Positions 23,101-33,130 of a DNA stretch of 64,000 nt are shown here, piece by piece. The notes under the pieces are model-generated. The model did no database searches and had not been told where the DNA came from. It saw only the letters and a list, made by a program, of their open reading frames with translations. The translations under genes were made by a program, and so were the position numbers. Source of the DNA: Pectinophora gossypiella (taxonomy: Eukaryota; Arthropoda; Insecta; Lepidoptera; Gelechiidae); assembly GCF_024362695.1 (NCBI RefSeq), contig NC_065423.1:1853001-1917000 (forward strand), given 5' to 3'. How positions within the stretch are numbered: the first letter of the stretch is position 1; the number at the start of each line of letters is the position of its first letter.

Positions 23101-23339
23101 TATTTTTGTGCTCCATTACCTAAAATAGAAATTGCTGCACCTGAGTCCAGTAATCCATAAATTGTCAAATCCAGGACATTAAGTTTCAAATATGGTCGAA
23201 CGTCATCATCATTGGGCTCGAACAAAACGGAAGCTACGTTGTTCAGCTTAAAATAATTAGTTACTACCTGTAACCAACGTTTCCAATCTCCATCTTCGAC
23301 CTTCGATGGAGGATCGGCGTTATTGTCCGAGCAACCTAG
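20160..23339 (-). CDS. pol: Gypsy Pol: protease, reverse transcriptase, RNase H, integrase
   Basis: This is the retrotransposon polyprotein that copies element RNA to DNA and integrates it. Counting from 23225, the protease motif DSGA is at residues 27-30, followed by reverse transcriptase with YIDD at 340-343 (22197-22208). RNase H follows (HCDASNYGVGG, then TDHASLRWF), then the integrase HHCC finger (HLGVFKTHRR, CRICSAYKH). The integrase core acidic residues lie in VSVDLVGPLP, VITDNGVQF and NMVERYNKT. No ATG opens the frame. It is continuous back to a slippery heptamer at 23339-23345 at the end of gag, so I start it at the first -1-frame codon after that site. About 1060 codons without a stop, in keeping with a functional gene. 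Confidence 0.94.
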   Translation of the reverse strand, partial: LGCSDNNADPPSKVEDGDWKRWLQVVTNYFKLNNVASVLFEPNDDDVRPYLKLNVLDLTIYGLLDSGAAISILGNGAQKYFESLGFTVQSGKDTNVTVADGSQCTSTGFLMLPITFNGVTKILKFFIIPSIKLNVILGVDFWRAYNLMPEIFESVSYMRGSQKFVEMPVNSIQAYDSLPNDHKELAELMITKFHDISFERKGLGRTHLTQHVIDTGVAPPVKCRPYPMSPEKQKELHKELDRMLELDVVAPSESPWNNPVLMVPKADGTWRFCLDCRRLNSVTKGDAYAIPYIPQILDSLKNAKYISSVDFKSSFWQIPLDPSSQEKTSFTVPGRGLFKFKVMPFGLCGAPARQQRLMDMLFGHPFCSDVTKGMIFVYIDDIIVVAEDLETHILLLKRLHERIQSANLTINFEKSKFFRSSLKYLGYVVDEFGLRTDPDKVRAVLEFPVPKSPKELKTFLGVCSWYRRFIRNFSTIAAPLHALTSSKTKYIWNQDAENAFDALKTSLVSAPILACPDFSKPFSVHCDASNYGVGGVLAQNIDGHDRPIAYISRSLNKNERNYSATEREALAVVYAVEKFEPYLGSRPFTVVTDHASLRWFMNLENPTGRLARWGCRLSQFNFTIEHRKGKDNVVPDALSRLLHVDAIDAPNAGTGDEWYDKVYSGCTAYPKNYPNYRVENGTLLRYSKGKYALTQEFDWKIVVPKSNRLQVMSENHEPPTSAHLGVFKTHRRLCLRYFWPGMYRDVLDFVNKCRICSAYKHRTKLTPGIMGQPKQCYRPFQAVSVDLVGPLPRSRSGYMHLLVVTCCFSKYTMLFPLRRATSAAVAKNFENYVLLAHGIPETVITDNGVQFTGSEFSGLLKKYNIPRVHYGPRYTPQINMVERYNKTVMTAVSSYVADDHRAWDVNLFKVQFAMNSAVNETTGFSPFFLVHGREPIINGSFYKNDDREYEVSMPRDEYAGEFGVLRDIFQKVRMNIEKAHATNTKYYNLRRRNVNTLREGQVVWRKTYVQSDAANFKASKLAPKYEQCVIKKVLSPLVYDLVSFGGKNLGSWHIKDLKI

Positions 23340-23345
23340 TTTTTT
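23336..23345 (-). promoter_or_regulatory. -1 ribosomal frameshift site at the gag-pol junction
   Basis: On the minus strand the gag codons CCA AAA AAC TAG contain the heptamer A AAA AAC, the X XXY YYZ form used by many retroelements, with the stop immediately after it. The -1 frame from CTA (23339-23337) runs for 38 codons with no stop into the protease region of pol. Any stimulatory RNA fold would lie just downstream, below 23335; I have not folded it. Confidence 0.85.
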
Positions 23346-24646
23346 GGGTTATTACATTGTGGGCACGACCTTACCGTAAACCCTAAATGACCGCATTTAA
23401 AACATTTGACTGTCTTGTCCCTACACCTTGCGGTTGAGTGAGTAGACACCTTACATCTTTTACAAAAAACTGATTTGTTAGCCGCAGATTTTGTATTAGG
23501 ATAACTACTAGGCTTTTCATTACTTGGCGGTTGTCGCTGCCTAAAAGTTTGAGCCTGATTTGGTGGCTGAACTGCCGAGACCTGTTCCGTTTCCCTAACA
23601 TCGGCGGATTCGCTGATGGGCATTACAGGTTTTGTTTTGCCTTTGTACACGAAATCATTATTTAAAATAGACTGCTTAGGTGGTTCGACAAAGAGCTGTG
23701 TCATTTGTCGCGCAGATTCTATTTTACGGCTTTTTTCTTTTAATTCAGCTATCGTAGTTATGTCATACAGTGCTAACTGTTCTCTAAAAACGGGCCTAAT
23801 ATTGTGCATTAAAATTTCAAATTTGTCATTATCCGAAAGAGGTCGTTTCAATTGTGAAAACATACAGTTCATAACTGCAAAATAGATGTGTGTTGGTTCA
23901 TCCTGTCCTTGGGTGCGAGCTCTAATCTCCCCCAGCAAACGATAATCAAAATCAACGGGTGCGAATTCCTGGACTAAAAGCTCACTTAATTCCTGCCAAG
24001 ACGAAACCTGCTCCTTAACACCTCTGTACCATAGAAGACCTTGGTCCGAAAAGAAACAAAAGGCGGACTTGAAAAGTACATTGTCACTAACTCCGAACGC
24101 TGAGGCGCGTTCACTTATTGACTGCAAGAACGTATGTGGACTTGTACTGCCGTCGAACTTAATGTTCCACTTCATTAAATTAATTGCTGAACCATCTGTC
24201 CCTTTTACCCGGTTTTCCCCTTCCGAGTCGATGACGTTTTTTGTTGTCAACAATTTCTCCAATGAGTGACCGCAAGCTATAAGATTTTTATCCAGCTTCA
24301 ATTGTATGTCCCTATCGACAGACTCCGTGCACACTACACGCTCAAGACGGTGATGAAGATGATTATATAAAGCCCTAGCACGCATAAGGTGATGACGTTC
24401 CCTAGACTTCACTGCTAAATCAAGTTTTGCCTGCAGCTCCTTCAGCTTCTCGGTGATGATTGGGAATTCTGCCTGTGGTTTTCGTTCATCGTCCATTATT
24501 TCATCCGGAGAGAAACCAGTGATCAACTCCCTAAGCTGTTTCTTCAAATTGAGAACAGTATCAGCCGGTGCTTCAGCACGAATACTCACTTCATATATTA
24601 ACTCATCACGGAGCAGTGAATGTAAATAAACCGTTTGAATATCCAT
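23336..24646 (-). CDS. gag: Gypsy Gag with two zinc knuckles
   Basis: The 436-residue structural protein forms the particle and packages element RNA. It starts at ATG 24644-24646. The first 150 residues are charged and helical-looking, and a capsid-like middle follows. The C-terminus has a canonical knuckle CKRCKVSTHSTARC at 395-408 and a second, CFKCGHLGFTVRSC, at 415-428. In the second, the histidine expected at position 423 is Phe (codon TTT), and a His stands three residues earlier. The gene ends in the heptamer A AAA AAC followed directly by TAG (23338-23336), the arrangement for -1 frameshifting into pol. Frame intact. Confidence 0.92.
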   Translation of the reverse strand: MDIQTVYLHSLLRDELIYEVSIRAEAPADTVLNLKKQLRELITGFSPDEIMDDERKPQAEFPIITEKLKELQAKLDLAVKSRERHHLMRARALYNHLHHRLERVVCTESVDRDIQLKLDKNLIACGHSLEKLLTTKNVIDSEGENRVKGTDGSAINLMKWNIKFDGSTSPHTFLQSISERASAFGVSDNVLFKSAFCFFSDQGLLWYRGVKEQVSSWQELSELLVQEFAPVDFDYRLLGEIRARTQGQDEPTHIYFAVMNCMFSQLKRPLSDNDKFEILMHNIRPVFREQLALYDITTIAELKEKSRKIESARQMTQLFVEPPKQSILNNDFVYKGKTKPVMPISESADVRETEQVSAVQPPNQAQTFRQRQPPSNEKPSSYPNTKSAANKSVFCKRCKVSTHSTARCRDKTVKCFKCGHLGFTVRSCPQCNNPKN

Positions 24647-25654
24647 GGTTGTGTTTCAGAGTTATAATTTCAAGATTGAAAAGAGGTTTGAAGTAAACTG
24701 AAGTAAATTTATATCTCAAAATGTACCCGTCTGCCTCCAAAATTTATTTTCTAAAATATGTACAAAATTTTTATATAATTAAGACCAAATAAGTGTAATT
24801 ATCACACAACATCAATTCTTTATATCCCTGTAGTTAATTTTCACAATAATAAAAGAAACAACAGTGTTTTTAAATAAATTTTGTTTGTTGAAGGTTATGT
24901 TTACTTTTAATTGTTATTGTCAAGTTGTAACATGTTGTGAATAAATAAAGATTGTAAAGCAAGTTGTCTACTAAATATTACTCAATAAAGATGTTATTGG
25001 AAGACAGTTCTATAATTATTTCAATAAAAACAAATAAGCAAAATGTTTGCCATCAGCGGCACACACAACAGTCAATAATGATGATGAAACAAAGATACTA
25101 AATTTCAATTTCTAACTAATGTCCTGTTATAAATATGTTTATTGCTGATATGATGTAGAAAATATTTTTTTTAAAAGAGTGAAATTATGTTTGATTTTTA
25201 TTATCATTAGTCCAAATTTTATCAAAACAACTCAATACTGATAAAAAAAAATATAGCTAGTATGTATCAAAAAATGTTCAAAATTGGTTTTAACCTGTAA
25301 TTTATATAAACAAGGTAAAAAAAAAACACAAAATAGGTAACTGTAGTAATAAAATATCAATAAGCCCTAGAACCATGTAGGCGATAAATTTGGGTTTAAA
25401 CTTATTGCAGAAAGTAAGTATATAAGTTAGGTCTCTAATAGGAGGCCTATAACTTTACTTATACTAAGACAAACAGACACAACTTAACCTAGGATGCAAC
25501 ATAAACACAAACAATTCACACAAAATCCCATCACTTTTAATAATAAAAAAAAAATACACTGTTTTCACAAAATTTATTCTTAAAGTTTATGCCAACACCA
25601 CTTATATTCTAAAATGGTTGTACAGAGCGACAATTTCACCAAGAAGGGCGCCAC
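24647..25654. other. Retrotransposon 5' leader with primer-binding site
   Basis: About 1 kb of A/T-rich untranslated leader lies between the 5' LTR and gag. Right beside the LTR, on the minus strand, TGGCGCCC (25653-25646) follows one spacer base, resembling a lysine-tRNA-type primer site. The match beyond the first eight bases is uncertain. No gene seen. Confidence 0.65.
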
Positions 25655-27158
25655 TGAAACAAAAGAGTTTTGCTACCTATAGGAAAGGTAGGTAAATAGG
25701 AAATGGTGTTAAAATACTGATATGTTTCAGAAATTTATAAAGTGGTGTTTACCTGAAGGGCACAGCTAGTATTATAGACCGGTGAGCATGAGACAAAGAA
25801 AACTCCCTTGAATTTGTACAATGTATATTTTTAAATCTACAAATTTCATTAACCATAGGTAGGTCAAAAACCCTATGGAGGGAGACAGGTCGCGCTTTGG
25901 TCCGTCAGGTTAATTGTCACTCCGTAACAACCATGGGATATCACTATGTTTAAAAACACTGTCCGTACACCTGTAGGCACCTCACTTACTCGAGGACCTC
26001 CGACTATCAGGCCTACCTGAGGCGTCCCGGTATACCGTACAGGGGATGCGTTGAGGCCGGCTCAGGCCAGGGCGTGCTGGACGATGGCGGCGCAGCGGGC
26101 CAACTGTTACGCAGCTGGCGGGCTGCACGTCCACCGGTCAACCTCGCAGTCCTTCACCGGGCCTTATCCGGAGTGTTGACAAAAGGAGAGGCGCGGCACA
26201 TCCACATGCGCGCCGCACAAAGGAAAGCTTCGAAGTGCAAACAACCAAGGCAAGCTCCGCCGTAATGAAGCTTGAAATGACTTGCAAACGCAGAAGAAAA
26301 CAGAAATCTTCTTTCACAAAATTTGTTGAAATAGTCCGATACTATCATAAACTTCTTCTTACATTAATACTTGCAAAACGTTAGAAAATTTAAACGTTAA
26401 AACTTTAAAGAAAACAAAAACCCCATCTGCAACAAGGAATGGCAATGATTAGCATGTGGTTCAGCTGACAGCGTGGCAAGGCAACTCACGAGTGTAAAAC
26501 AAAGAAAATAACTTACAGGTTCATCCGGGATAGTTGGGCATCGCTCGGATGAAACCTAAACCCACCCACTGGACCTTAGGTGATGGGATTTCAGTGAAGT
26601 TGCTGAAAACAAAGGACCTCGAGGTTATCACCAAGTTGGTGCAAAAATATGCACGAAGAATTGCGAGGACTCACCATCTCGGTTAAGTTGTTTATTTAAA
26701 TCGAGACATCGGCTCATGATGTCGCCGATAAATCGTGGCTTTTAGTTTGCCCACATTATTGTTACGGCAGTGGAGTCTCCGGCGCTCTCGCGACGTCCCC
26801 ACTTTCCATAACCTGTCTCTCAGCTCAGCCAGCTGTCAGTCTGACACAAGAACCACGAACAAAGTTGCCAAACTAGAAAAAATCTACCAAACCATAAATT
26901 CGCCGAATCAACGACAACAATCGATCGACTTGTTTGATCCAAAACCTAAATAAAATATAATATAATTTCAATAAATGTTGCAGATAATTAAATATACCAA
27001 ATTTTGAAAAAATAAAATAATCAAAAATATTCGGGCCCATCGATAACCCTGCAGCGCCATCTGTGATTTCCTGCGGGTAAAATATAAAAACAATGTTATA
27101 TCGCCAGAAACCACAAGATGTCGCTACAAGGCTCGTTGGTCCGAAATGCTTCGTTACA
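25655..27158 (-). repeat. LTR of the 9.5-kb retrotransposon (5' in element sense)
   Basis: It has the same 1504-bp length and the same ends as the copy at 17686-19189, at a constant offset of 7969 bases. I found no difference by eye. This copy should carry the active promoter, reading toward lower coordinates. Confidence 0.95.
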
Positions 27159-27699
27159 ACCGTAAGTCTCATTAAATGTCAAATGTGATAGTGCGACAGG
27201 GTTCTAAAGTGGGTACATGATATTGCTCATGACTGTACCCCCAGATTTGCTTAAACATGGTAATCGATGAGTATACAAAGTAGGGTTGTTGTAAGTTACA
27301 GTAGTGTTGTAAAGTCTGACCGTCATCTCCCTAGCGTTATCTCGTGTTCACGGGGTCCGCTTACCTAACCAGTACCTAGATTTGACAGATCCGATTTTTT
27401 ATAGAAGCAACTGCCTGTCTGACATTCCAACACGCGATGGAAATTCCAGCCCAATACAGGTTAGATCACATACCTCCGAAACGCATAAAATGTCTTAAAC
27501 ATAAACTAAAGAAAGTAAAAGTTGTAAAGTCTAATCAAAAATATTATAAGTTTTTATAAGTCGGAAATTCGGTAGCTTATTTACCTAAATTTGACGGTAG
27601 TCCATAAATAGAGTTGATGCTACCGTTCACTGTCTTGCTTAACTTTTTAAAATAAAAATAACAATAACTTCACTAGTTCTTTTGCTAACATTCTTTATA

Positions 27700-27915
27700 C
27701 AGGGCGTAACTCACACCGTAACGCATACTGAGGGGAATGATTCGGCTCATGATTCTGAATTAACAAGTCTTTAAAAGACAAAACCTAAATAGAATTTTCC
27801 GTCGCAAAAGTATGGCAGTGACAATTTGCAACGGAAAATTCCACTTGATATGTACTCAGAATCATGAGCTATAACATTCCCCTCAGTATTTGGTACTGTC
27901 ACTAAAACCCTACAT
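27700..27915. mobile_element. Palindromic MITE
   Basis: The left end (GTAACGCATACTGAGGGGAA, then 'cggctcatgattctga') is mirrored at the right ('tcagaatcatgagct', then 'ttcccctcagtatttggta'). An inner inverted pair 'gaattttccgt/acggaaaattc' is also visible. A related palindrome lies at 55032-55190. Confidence 0.75.
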
Positions 27916-27959
27916 AACCAACAACCTGCATTGAAGTAGCGTAATCTACGACCCCGACG

Positions 27960-28260
27960 ATCCGATTACTCTAACCATAGAGGCAGCCAATCAGCTCGCG
28001 ACACCAAACAATTCAGGACCCCGAAGCCGACCCCGCCGGCGTGGTCGACGATTTCCCTCAATCAGCGCTTATCGCTATCGACACACTAAGGTCGAATCAA
28101 TCTTTCATATTTTTCCTCTCAGACGACGCCCTCAGCCGTGCTTCGCGCCCAATTGGGCACCCTCAGTTGTCGTAAACGTTGTACCGGATGAGAGCCTTCA
28201 GCGCTCCCCATTTGTCCGACCAAGTAGTTAATGCCATCTGCGGCAAATCTACAATAAATC
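27960..28260 (+). repeat. Dispersed repeat next to receptor copy 1
   Basis: The 'gaccccgacgatccgattac' to 'gccatctgcggcaaatctac' unit recurs near 33390-33610, 44440-44670, 56120-56310 and 57550-57610. It holds no coding frame of note and lacks obvious inverted ends; it may be a SINE. It lies in the 3' flank of the minus-strand receptor. Confidence 0.6.
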
Positions 28261-28358
28261 AAGTAAAAAAAAAATGGAACAGCGTGGTAAAGTATGCGCG
28301 GTATCCTGTTCGATTGATTGAGGCAAGGTTTTTTCCAGCAAAAAGTGTATATTTATGT

Positions 28359-31300
28359 TTAATGCATAGTGGTTCTCAAGGTGGCATAAGCCGAATAAGT
28401 CAATCTCAACACGGCCATAAGACATTCCAAACTCAAAGTCGCGATGCCGCCGGCGGACAACTTCATAATCTTCTGAGAATTTTGCAACATCAACATTATA
28501 ATCTTCCTGTTAGCCGGGTCAAAGTTCTCCCACTTAGAGTCGTATACCGCGTGCTCAAACGCCATATTGGCATCCCTTATTCTTTGACCTGAAAAACAGT
28601 CAGTACCTACTAATATTAACGCGAATGGCAACTCTATATAGGTATTTTCTAAGCCCCCTAGTAACTCTGCAATGAGCCCGATTATAAGAAGCAAGAACTC
28701 TATAGCAACGGGGACTCTGAACACTTCTTCTACTTGACGCAGCAGGTTTATCATCTTTGTATGACCGTCCAGGACTTGTATGAGACGAGTTGTGATGTAT
28801 TCGTTCAGTTTTTTATCTGTTTCCTTTTGTGTTTGTCCGTCTTCTATTGACGAGTTTTCTCTGAAAATATTATACATGTACTTATTTAAAAATGTTAAAT
28901 TTATTTAATAGTTTAGTAAGTATAAGCTCGGTGAAGCATGAGTTCATCTTCTGATTAATGCACTAACTAGCCCAATATTTTGCTAATACTTATTACATAA
29001 GCTCATGACTATAACCCAATTATTTACATTAGTAGTCAGAGGTACATTTATCGCAAGTTGAACTAAGTATCCACACCTTATGAGCATTTTGTTAGACCAG
29101 ATTATAACGAAAATCAGGCTAAAGCAAGCAGTTCCAATCCTTCGCTAATTGCATAAAAAAGGAAGAGGCGAAACGTTTAGTGCGGATTGGTGGTATATCC
29201 AAAACAGAAGGATGAAATGTCCGCCGATGCGTAGTTTTCCGTAAATGGAATGGATTGGATGGAATTAACTCGTGAAGGTTCACGAATTAGGGATGGAATC
29301 GGTATAGTTAATGACTATTTGAAAGATAGAAATGCATGGGAATAACCGCCTGGGAACCAATATCAGTCATTCAATTCACTGAAGTATTATTGAACATTTT
29401 TTTAAAGAACGTCTAGGGCTCTAGGCCAACGTTTTACTTTTAGTTTTGTTATACAGGTTGTGAGAAGCTGCAGTAGTTCGAGGCGATTGGATATAAAATA
29501 AAATTGTAACTATGTTACACAATGAATAAAGATGTTTGAGTTTCATCGGTCCGACTGAAAAAACTGAACCCACCTGCAATGAGCTAAAGCGTCATCCCAT
29601 AGCTGCTTCAACTCCTCACTCCAGGCAAGCATTTGAGCTTCAGTGTACCCCGTGATGATGATGAACAGTGACGTCACGTTAGCAGCAGGATAACAAGTGA
29701 CGTAGATGCTTATTGCGTTCAGTGTGAACGCCACTTCGTAGAGAGGAGACGACATCATTGGTTCTAGGCCTTTAGAAGAATTGTGTTACAGTTTAAAACC
29801 CTATCGCATTAAAATACTTATTTAAAGTTTAGTGAATTAGAACTTTATCGGGCTATGATTTCAGGACTGTTTCAATTACTGCGCGCGACGCGATTTATAC
29901 TCGTATCGAGGGCTTTGACCAATAGCTCTCGATGTAATTCGCGCGCGCGATTGCTGTGCAGAGCCTACTGACAAATTTTCACCTAGCCTCAGCCTGTTGT
30001 CTTAAATTTTCAACCTTATTCTCAGCGTGTCCCACTTGTCCGACATCTTTGCTACTTTCTGAACTACTTACTACAAAATCCCGTCAAGGATCCTCGTTTA
30101 TTTGAGGAGTTGTGATACATTAGCCAACATCACAATTTTGATACTTACCCCATAACACAAATCCGTCTTCCGGGAAGTGCCTGCCAGGCTTCAACAGCGG
30201 TTTCACCACATATATAATGCCGTTCCACACGATGACGTTCCACACTATTATGGCTCGCTTCTTCACCGCTCTCAGAATTGTATTCAGATTTGCGGCGAAG
30301 CGTGTGCCGGGCTCCACTAAGGCGTCGCAGGCGAGATACTCTGCTATTATACTCCTCAGCTGTTTACTGCAGGATGTAATAGACGCTATTTTATTTGGGT
30401 TAACCATAACTATATAAGATAACATACTTACTTGTATTATTTCTGTCAACCATATTCCCGATTAATGCGTTTTGGAAGATGTGACCTAACCTGAATTGTG
30501 CTGCGTTTCCCATTGCGGGTTCGAAGGTCCGACAGGCAGTCGCTTCTATAAAAACCCGGACCTGTCAGATCTTCAGGTTAGGTAAACTTACCCTGGGAAA
30601 ACGGGATAATGATAGGGAAATGACGACTCGTATTATTTCTAAGAGAGACTGAAATCGGAAATATCTGACACGGACGGAATTTGAACCCGCAGCTCTTGTC
30701 TTGCCTAACCCAATTTGCAAACGATAATGACAATCGACAGTGACAATGATAAAAATATATGGGATTTACATGTCACCTTATATCAATGGCATAAATTTTA
30801 TACAGAAAATACAAATACAGGTACATCAACAACCTATATAAATTATTGCTGGGCACAGGCCTCTCGTCAATCAACCGGAAAGGGTATGGACCATAGCATT
30901 TGGTGGAATTGGATTTAGATGATGCTACTCTGGGCACTATCACACTCGCGTCAAATAGAGTACTACGGGGCGGAAGGCAAGAGGGAAACCACTGCTCTAT
31001 TTTTTCTAAAAAGTAGCATGGAGCATGAAGTAGTATGGAGAATGCTTTACCGAAAAGAGCGTGGCTCTTAAATTAGTGAATTAGTCATGATGATTCTCCA
31101 TTGGTCTAACAAAAAGCTGGGTGAGGCGTAGGTACTTAGTATGGTCTAATGATATACCTCTGACTATCCTATATTTCCCCATTGATTTTAGAAAATAAAG
31201 TAAGAACTCACCGAAAAATAAAGGCACAGAGGAGCTTCGTCATGCTAATCTCGGTGCTGGCTCCGAGTGAGAAGACGATGACGGCAACCAGGAGCTCGCC

Positions 31301-32118
31301 AGTCTGCCGGCAGCGCCAAAACACGAACCACACCATCGACACCAGGTACACGTAGTAGTAGATCGCTGCCATCATCACCAGACACACGTACAACAGGAAG
31401 CTCACGGCTTTGGAAGAAAAGAGGAGTTGAACTAAATAATCAAAAAGGAGATAGAGAAGACGCTCTACAACTCGCTGCGACTCCACGGTTCCTTCCGGTC
31501 ATCTTCTCCGCCCTTCACTGGGACAATCCTTGCTCAGCGCGTCCTTGCCGCAGAGGTGGACGCCTCTTACTTCAGTAGGCCGGATGAGATGGTGGCTGAG
31601 TAGAGATACGGGTGAAGACCTCGTTGCAGAGGCGGAGATGGGAGCCATCAGTACGGCAATGCAGGACGGAAGGGGCGCGTCACAGGGACTGTAACCTGGA
31701 ACCTGACAGAGGGCAGCAGTAACTGTCAGTACTATTCAGGGGCAGGGGCAGACTAGTCAGGGGGAATTAGATGATGCTTTTCTGGGCGCCATCACACTCG
31801 CGTCAGACAGAGTACTGTGGGGCGGAGGGCAAGAGGGAAACCACTGCCCTACTTTTCCTTAAAAAAGTAGCATGGAGAATGCTACACCGACAAGAACGTG
31901 GCTCTTAGGTGTTGTGTGCATTTGAGTTTGTAAGTCTATAACTAAAAAGTGAGTGTTTTCTGCGTATCGTCATTATTTTAATCATCTACCCGATACTTAC
32001 GTCTCTTGTCCCTAGGGTCTATATTCAAGGCAACCGCCCGTAGCATGGTGGACACGTTCCACAACATGGTTGGCAGGTCGTAGTACTGCTGGCCGAACCT
32101 TCTGATGTTCTCCCACAT
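28359..32118 (-). CDS. Odorant receptor, copy 1 (five exons, 409 aa, intact)
   Basis: This is an insect odorant receptor (7tm_6 family), a seven-helix ligand-gated channel subunit that works with Orco in olfactory neuron membranes. Exons in order of translation: 32118-32001 (ATG at 32118-32116), 31407-31212, 30366-30149, 29769-29574 and 28860-28359 (TAA). All introns are GT-AG and the phases 1, 2, 1, 2 fit. The sum is 410 codons including the stop, the usual length. Family marks: EYLACDALV before helix 4, PGRHFPEDGFVLWG in extracellular loop 2, GYTEAQMLAWSEEL, and the conserved C-terminal helices (GQRIRDANMAFEHAVYDSKW, then LSAGGIATLSLECL). Ligand unknown. A close paralogue of the same exon layout lies at 37850-41406. 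Confidence 0.9.
29440..29545 (+). mobile_element. LINE tail fragment in a receptor intron
   Basis: 'ggttgtgagaagctgcagta' to 'aatgaataaagatgtttga' is the end of the same LINE as at 10440-10620. It lies just outside the donor of the 29574-29769 exon. The second receptor copy has it in the same place (38930-39055), so the insertion predates the duplication. Confidence 0.7.
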
Positions 32119-33130
32119 CTTGGACGGTTACGGGTTGATGGTGTTATCTGGTTAAATAATTTTTAAGATCAAAAAACAAAGCCAGAAGCAACTGTTACAG
32201 TAGATAAGGCACCTACCATAACATGGATAGAGCTTCAATTGGTCCATTTTACTTACTCGTATTTACTAATTTACTCCAATCACAAAAATAAAATGTGAAA
32301 AATATATTTTTCGATAGGTATAAGATAATGCCAAAGTACCTGTTGAAACTTAAATCACTGTGGTACACTGGTTTGCTTCTCCATCGAGATGCCGCGCGGG
32401 TCAAACGGATTTGCACCAATGACTTATTAATTTATCTTAAGTGCAGGTTTTTCTAACACCGTCTTGCCGACCATTATACACTGCGATACGGCTCACTATT
32501 TGTCACGTTGGACTTATAGAAGCTCGGTGAGGTATGGATACTTAGTACATCTTGAAATGGATGTACCTCTGACTACGCCATTGGGATATAGTCGTGAGCT
32601 TATGTTATTTGTTACAATGGTGCTAATTCCTGTAAATACCATCTAATTTTATTTTAAGTTATGTCTGTCATTTTCTTATCCGCCGAAAAGGAAAGGGACG
32701 GGTAATCGACAAGCATAAAATTTATGGAACACACGTCAATTTTAAGCACAAATCTAAACCAACCGTCTAAAAATTTTACATCAGTCAATAACCCGACACT
32801 GTTAAGTAGACAGCACGTCAAACGGATTCCATACCAGCGACGTACCTTTTTGATTCGCCCGGGTTATTCATTCATTTACTCATTCTTCCTAAAATTAAGA
32901 GCTGTGAATCATCCGTCCCTTTCCTTTTCGACGGATATGAAAATGACGGATATAACTTAAAATAAAATTAGGCGGTGTCTGCAGGAATCGGGGCCAATAT
33001 TAAGCAAAAGTACCTGTAAACTTAAATCCCAACAAGCTAGGTAAAGTTTTTATAAAAAAGCTGTTTGCAACTAAAGTCAAAGGCAACTATTACTTAAAAG
33101 TCAGAGCCAATGGAACATTGTTACTATCAA
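32119..33130. other. 5' flank of receptor copy 1, with a foldback MITE
   Basis: The first ~150 bases upstream of the receptor ATG match the flank of copy 2 (41407-41570) and presumably hold the promoter; no clear TATA box was recognised. 32630-32998 is a well-preserved foldback MITE with inverted ends (start AATTTTATTTTAAGTTATG; end 'aggcggtgtctgcaggaatc'), also found at 45715-46075. No gene seen. Confidence 0.6.

Larger units (their letters stand above)
17686..27158 (-). mobile_element. Complete Ty3/gypsy LTR retrotransposon (9473 bp)
   Basis: Two direct repeats of 1504 bp bound the element. ACCG lies on both outer sides (17682-17685 and 27159-27162) as a 4-bp target duplication. Transcription runs on the minus strand: LTR 27158-25655, a primer-binding-like TGGCGCCC one base after it, ~1 kb leader, gag, pol, ~970 bases without a gene, a purine tract (GGGTAGGGGGG on the minus strand, near 19191-19201), then LTR 19189-17686. 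There is no env. Both LTRs look identical and both frames are open, so it is probably a recent and possibly active insertion. The target was a copy of the 148-bp MITE. Confidence 0.95.

Noticed and set aside
20200..23160. Plus-strand frames across the retrotransposon
   Set aside because: They are antisense to an uninterrupted pol gene with all catalytic motifs.
30367..30449. Open extension upstream of receptor exon 3 (reading MVNPNKIASITSC)
   Set aside because: Using it breaks the splice phase with exon 2. The acceptor TGCAG just before 30366 restores phase, gives normal receptor length, and works identically in copy 2. The extension is intron.
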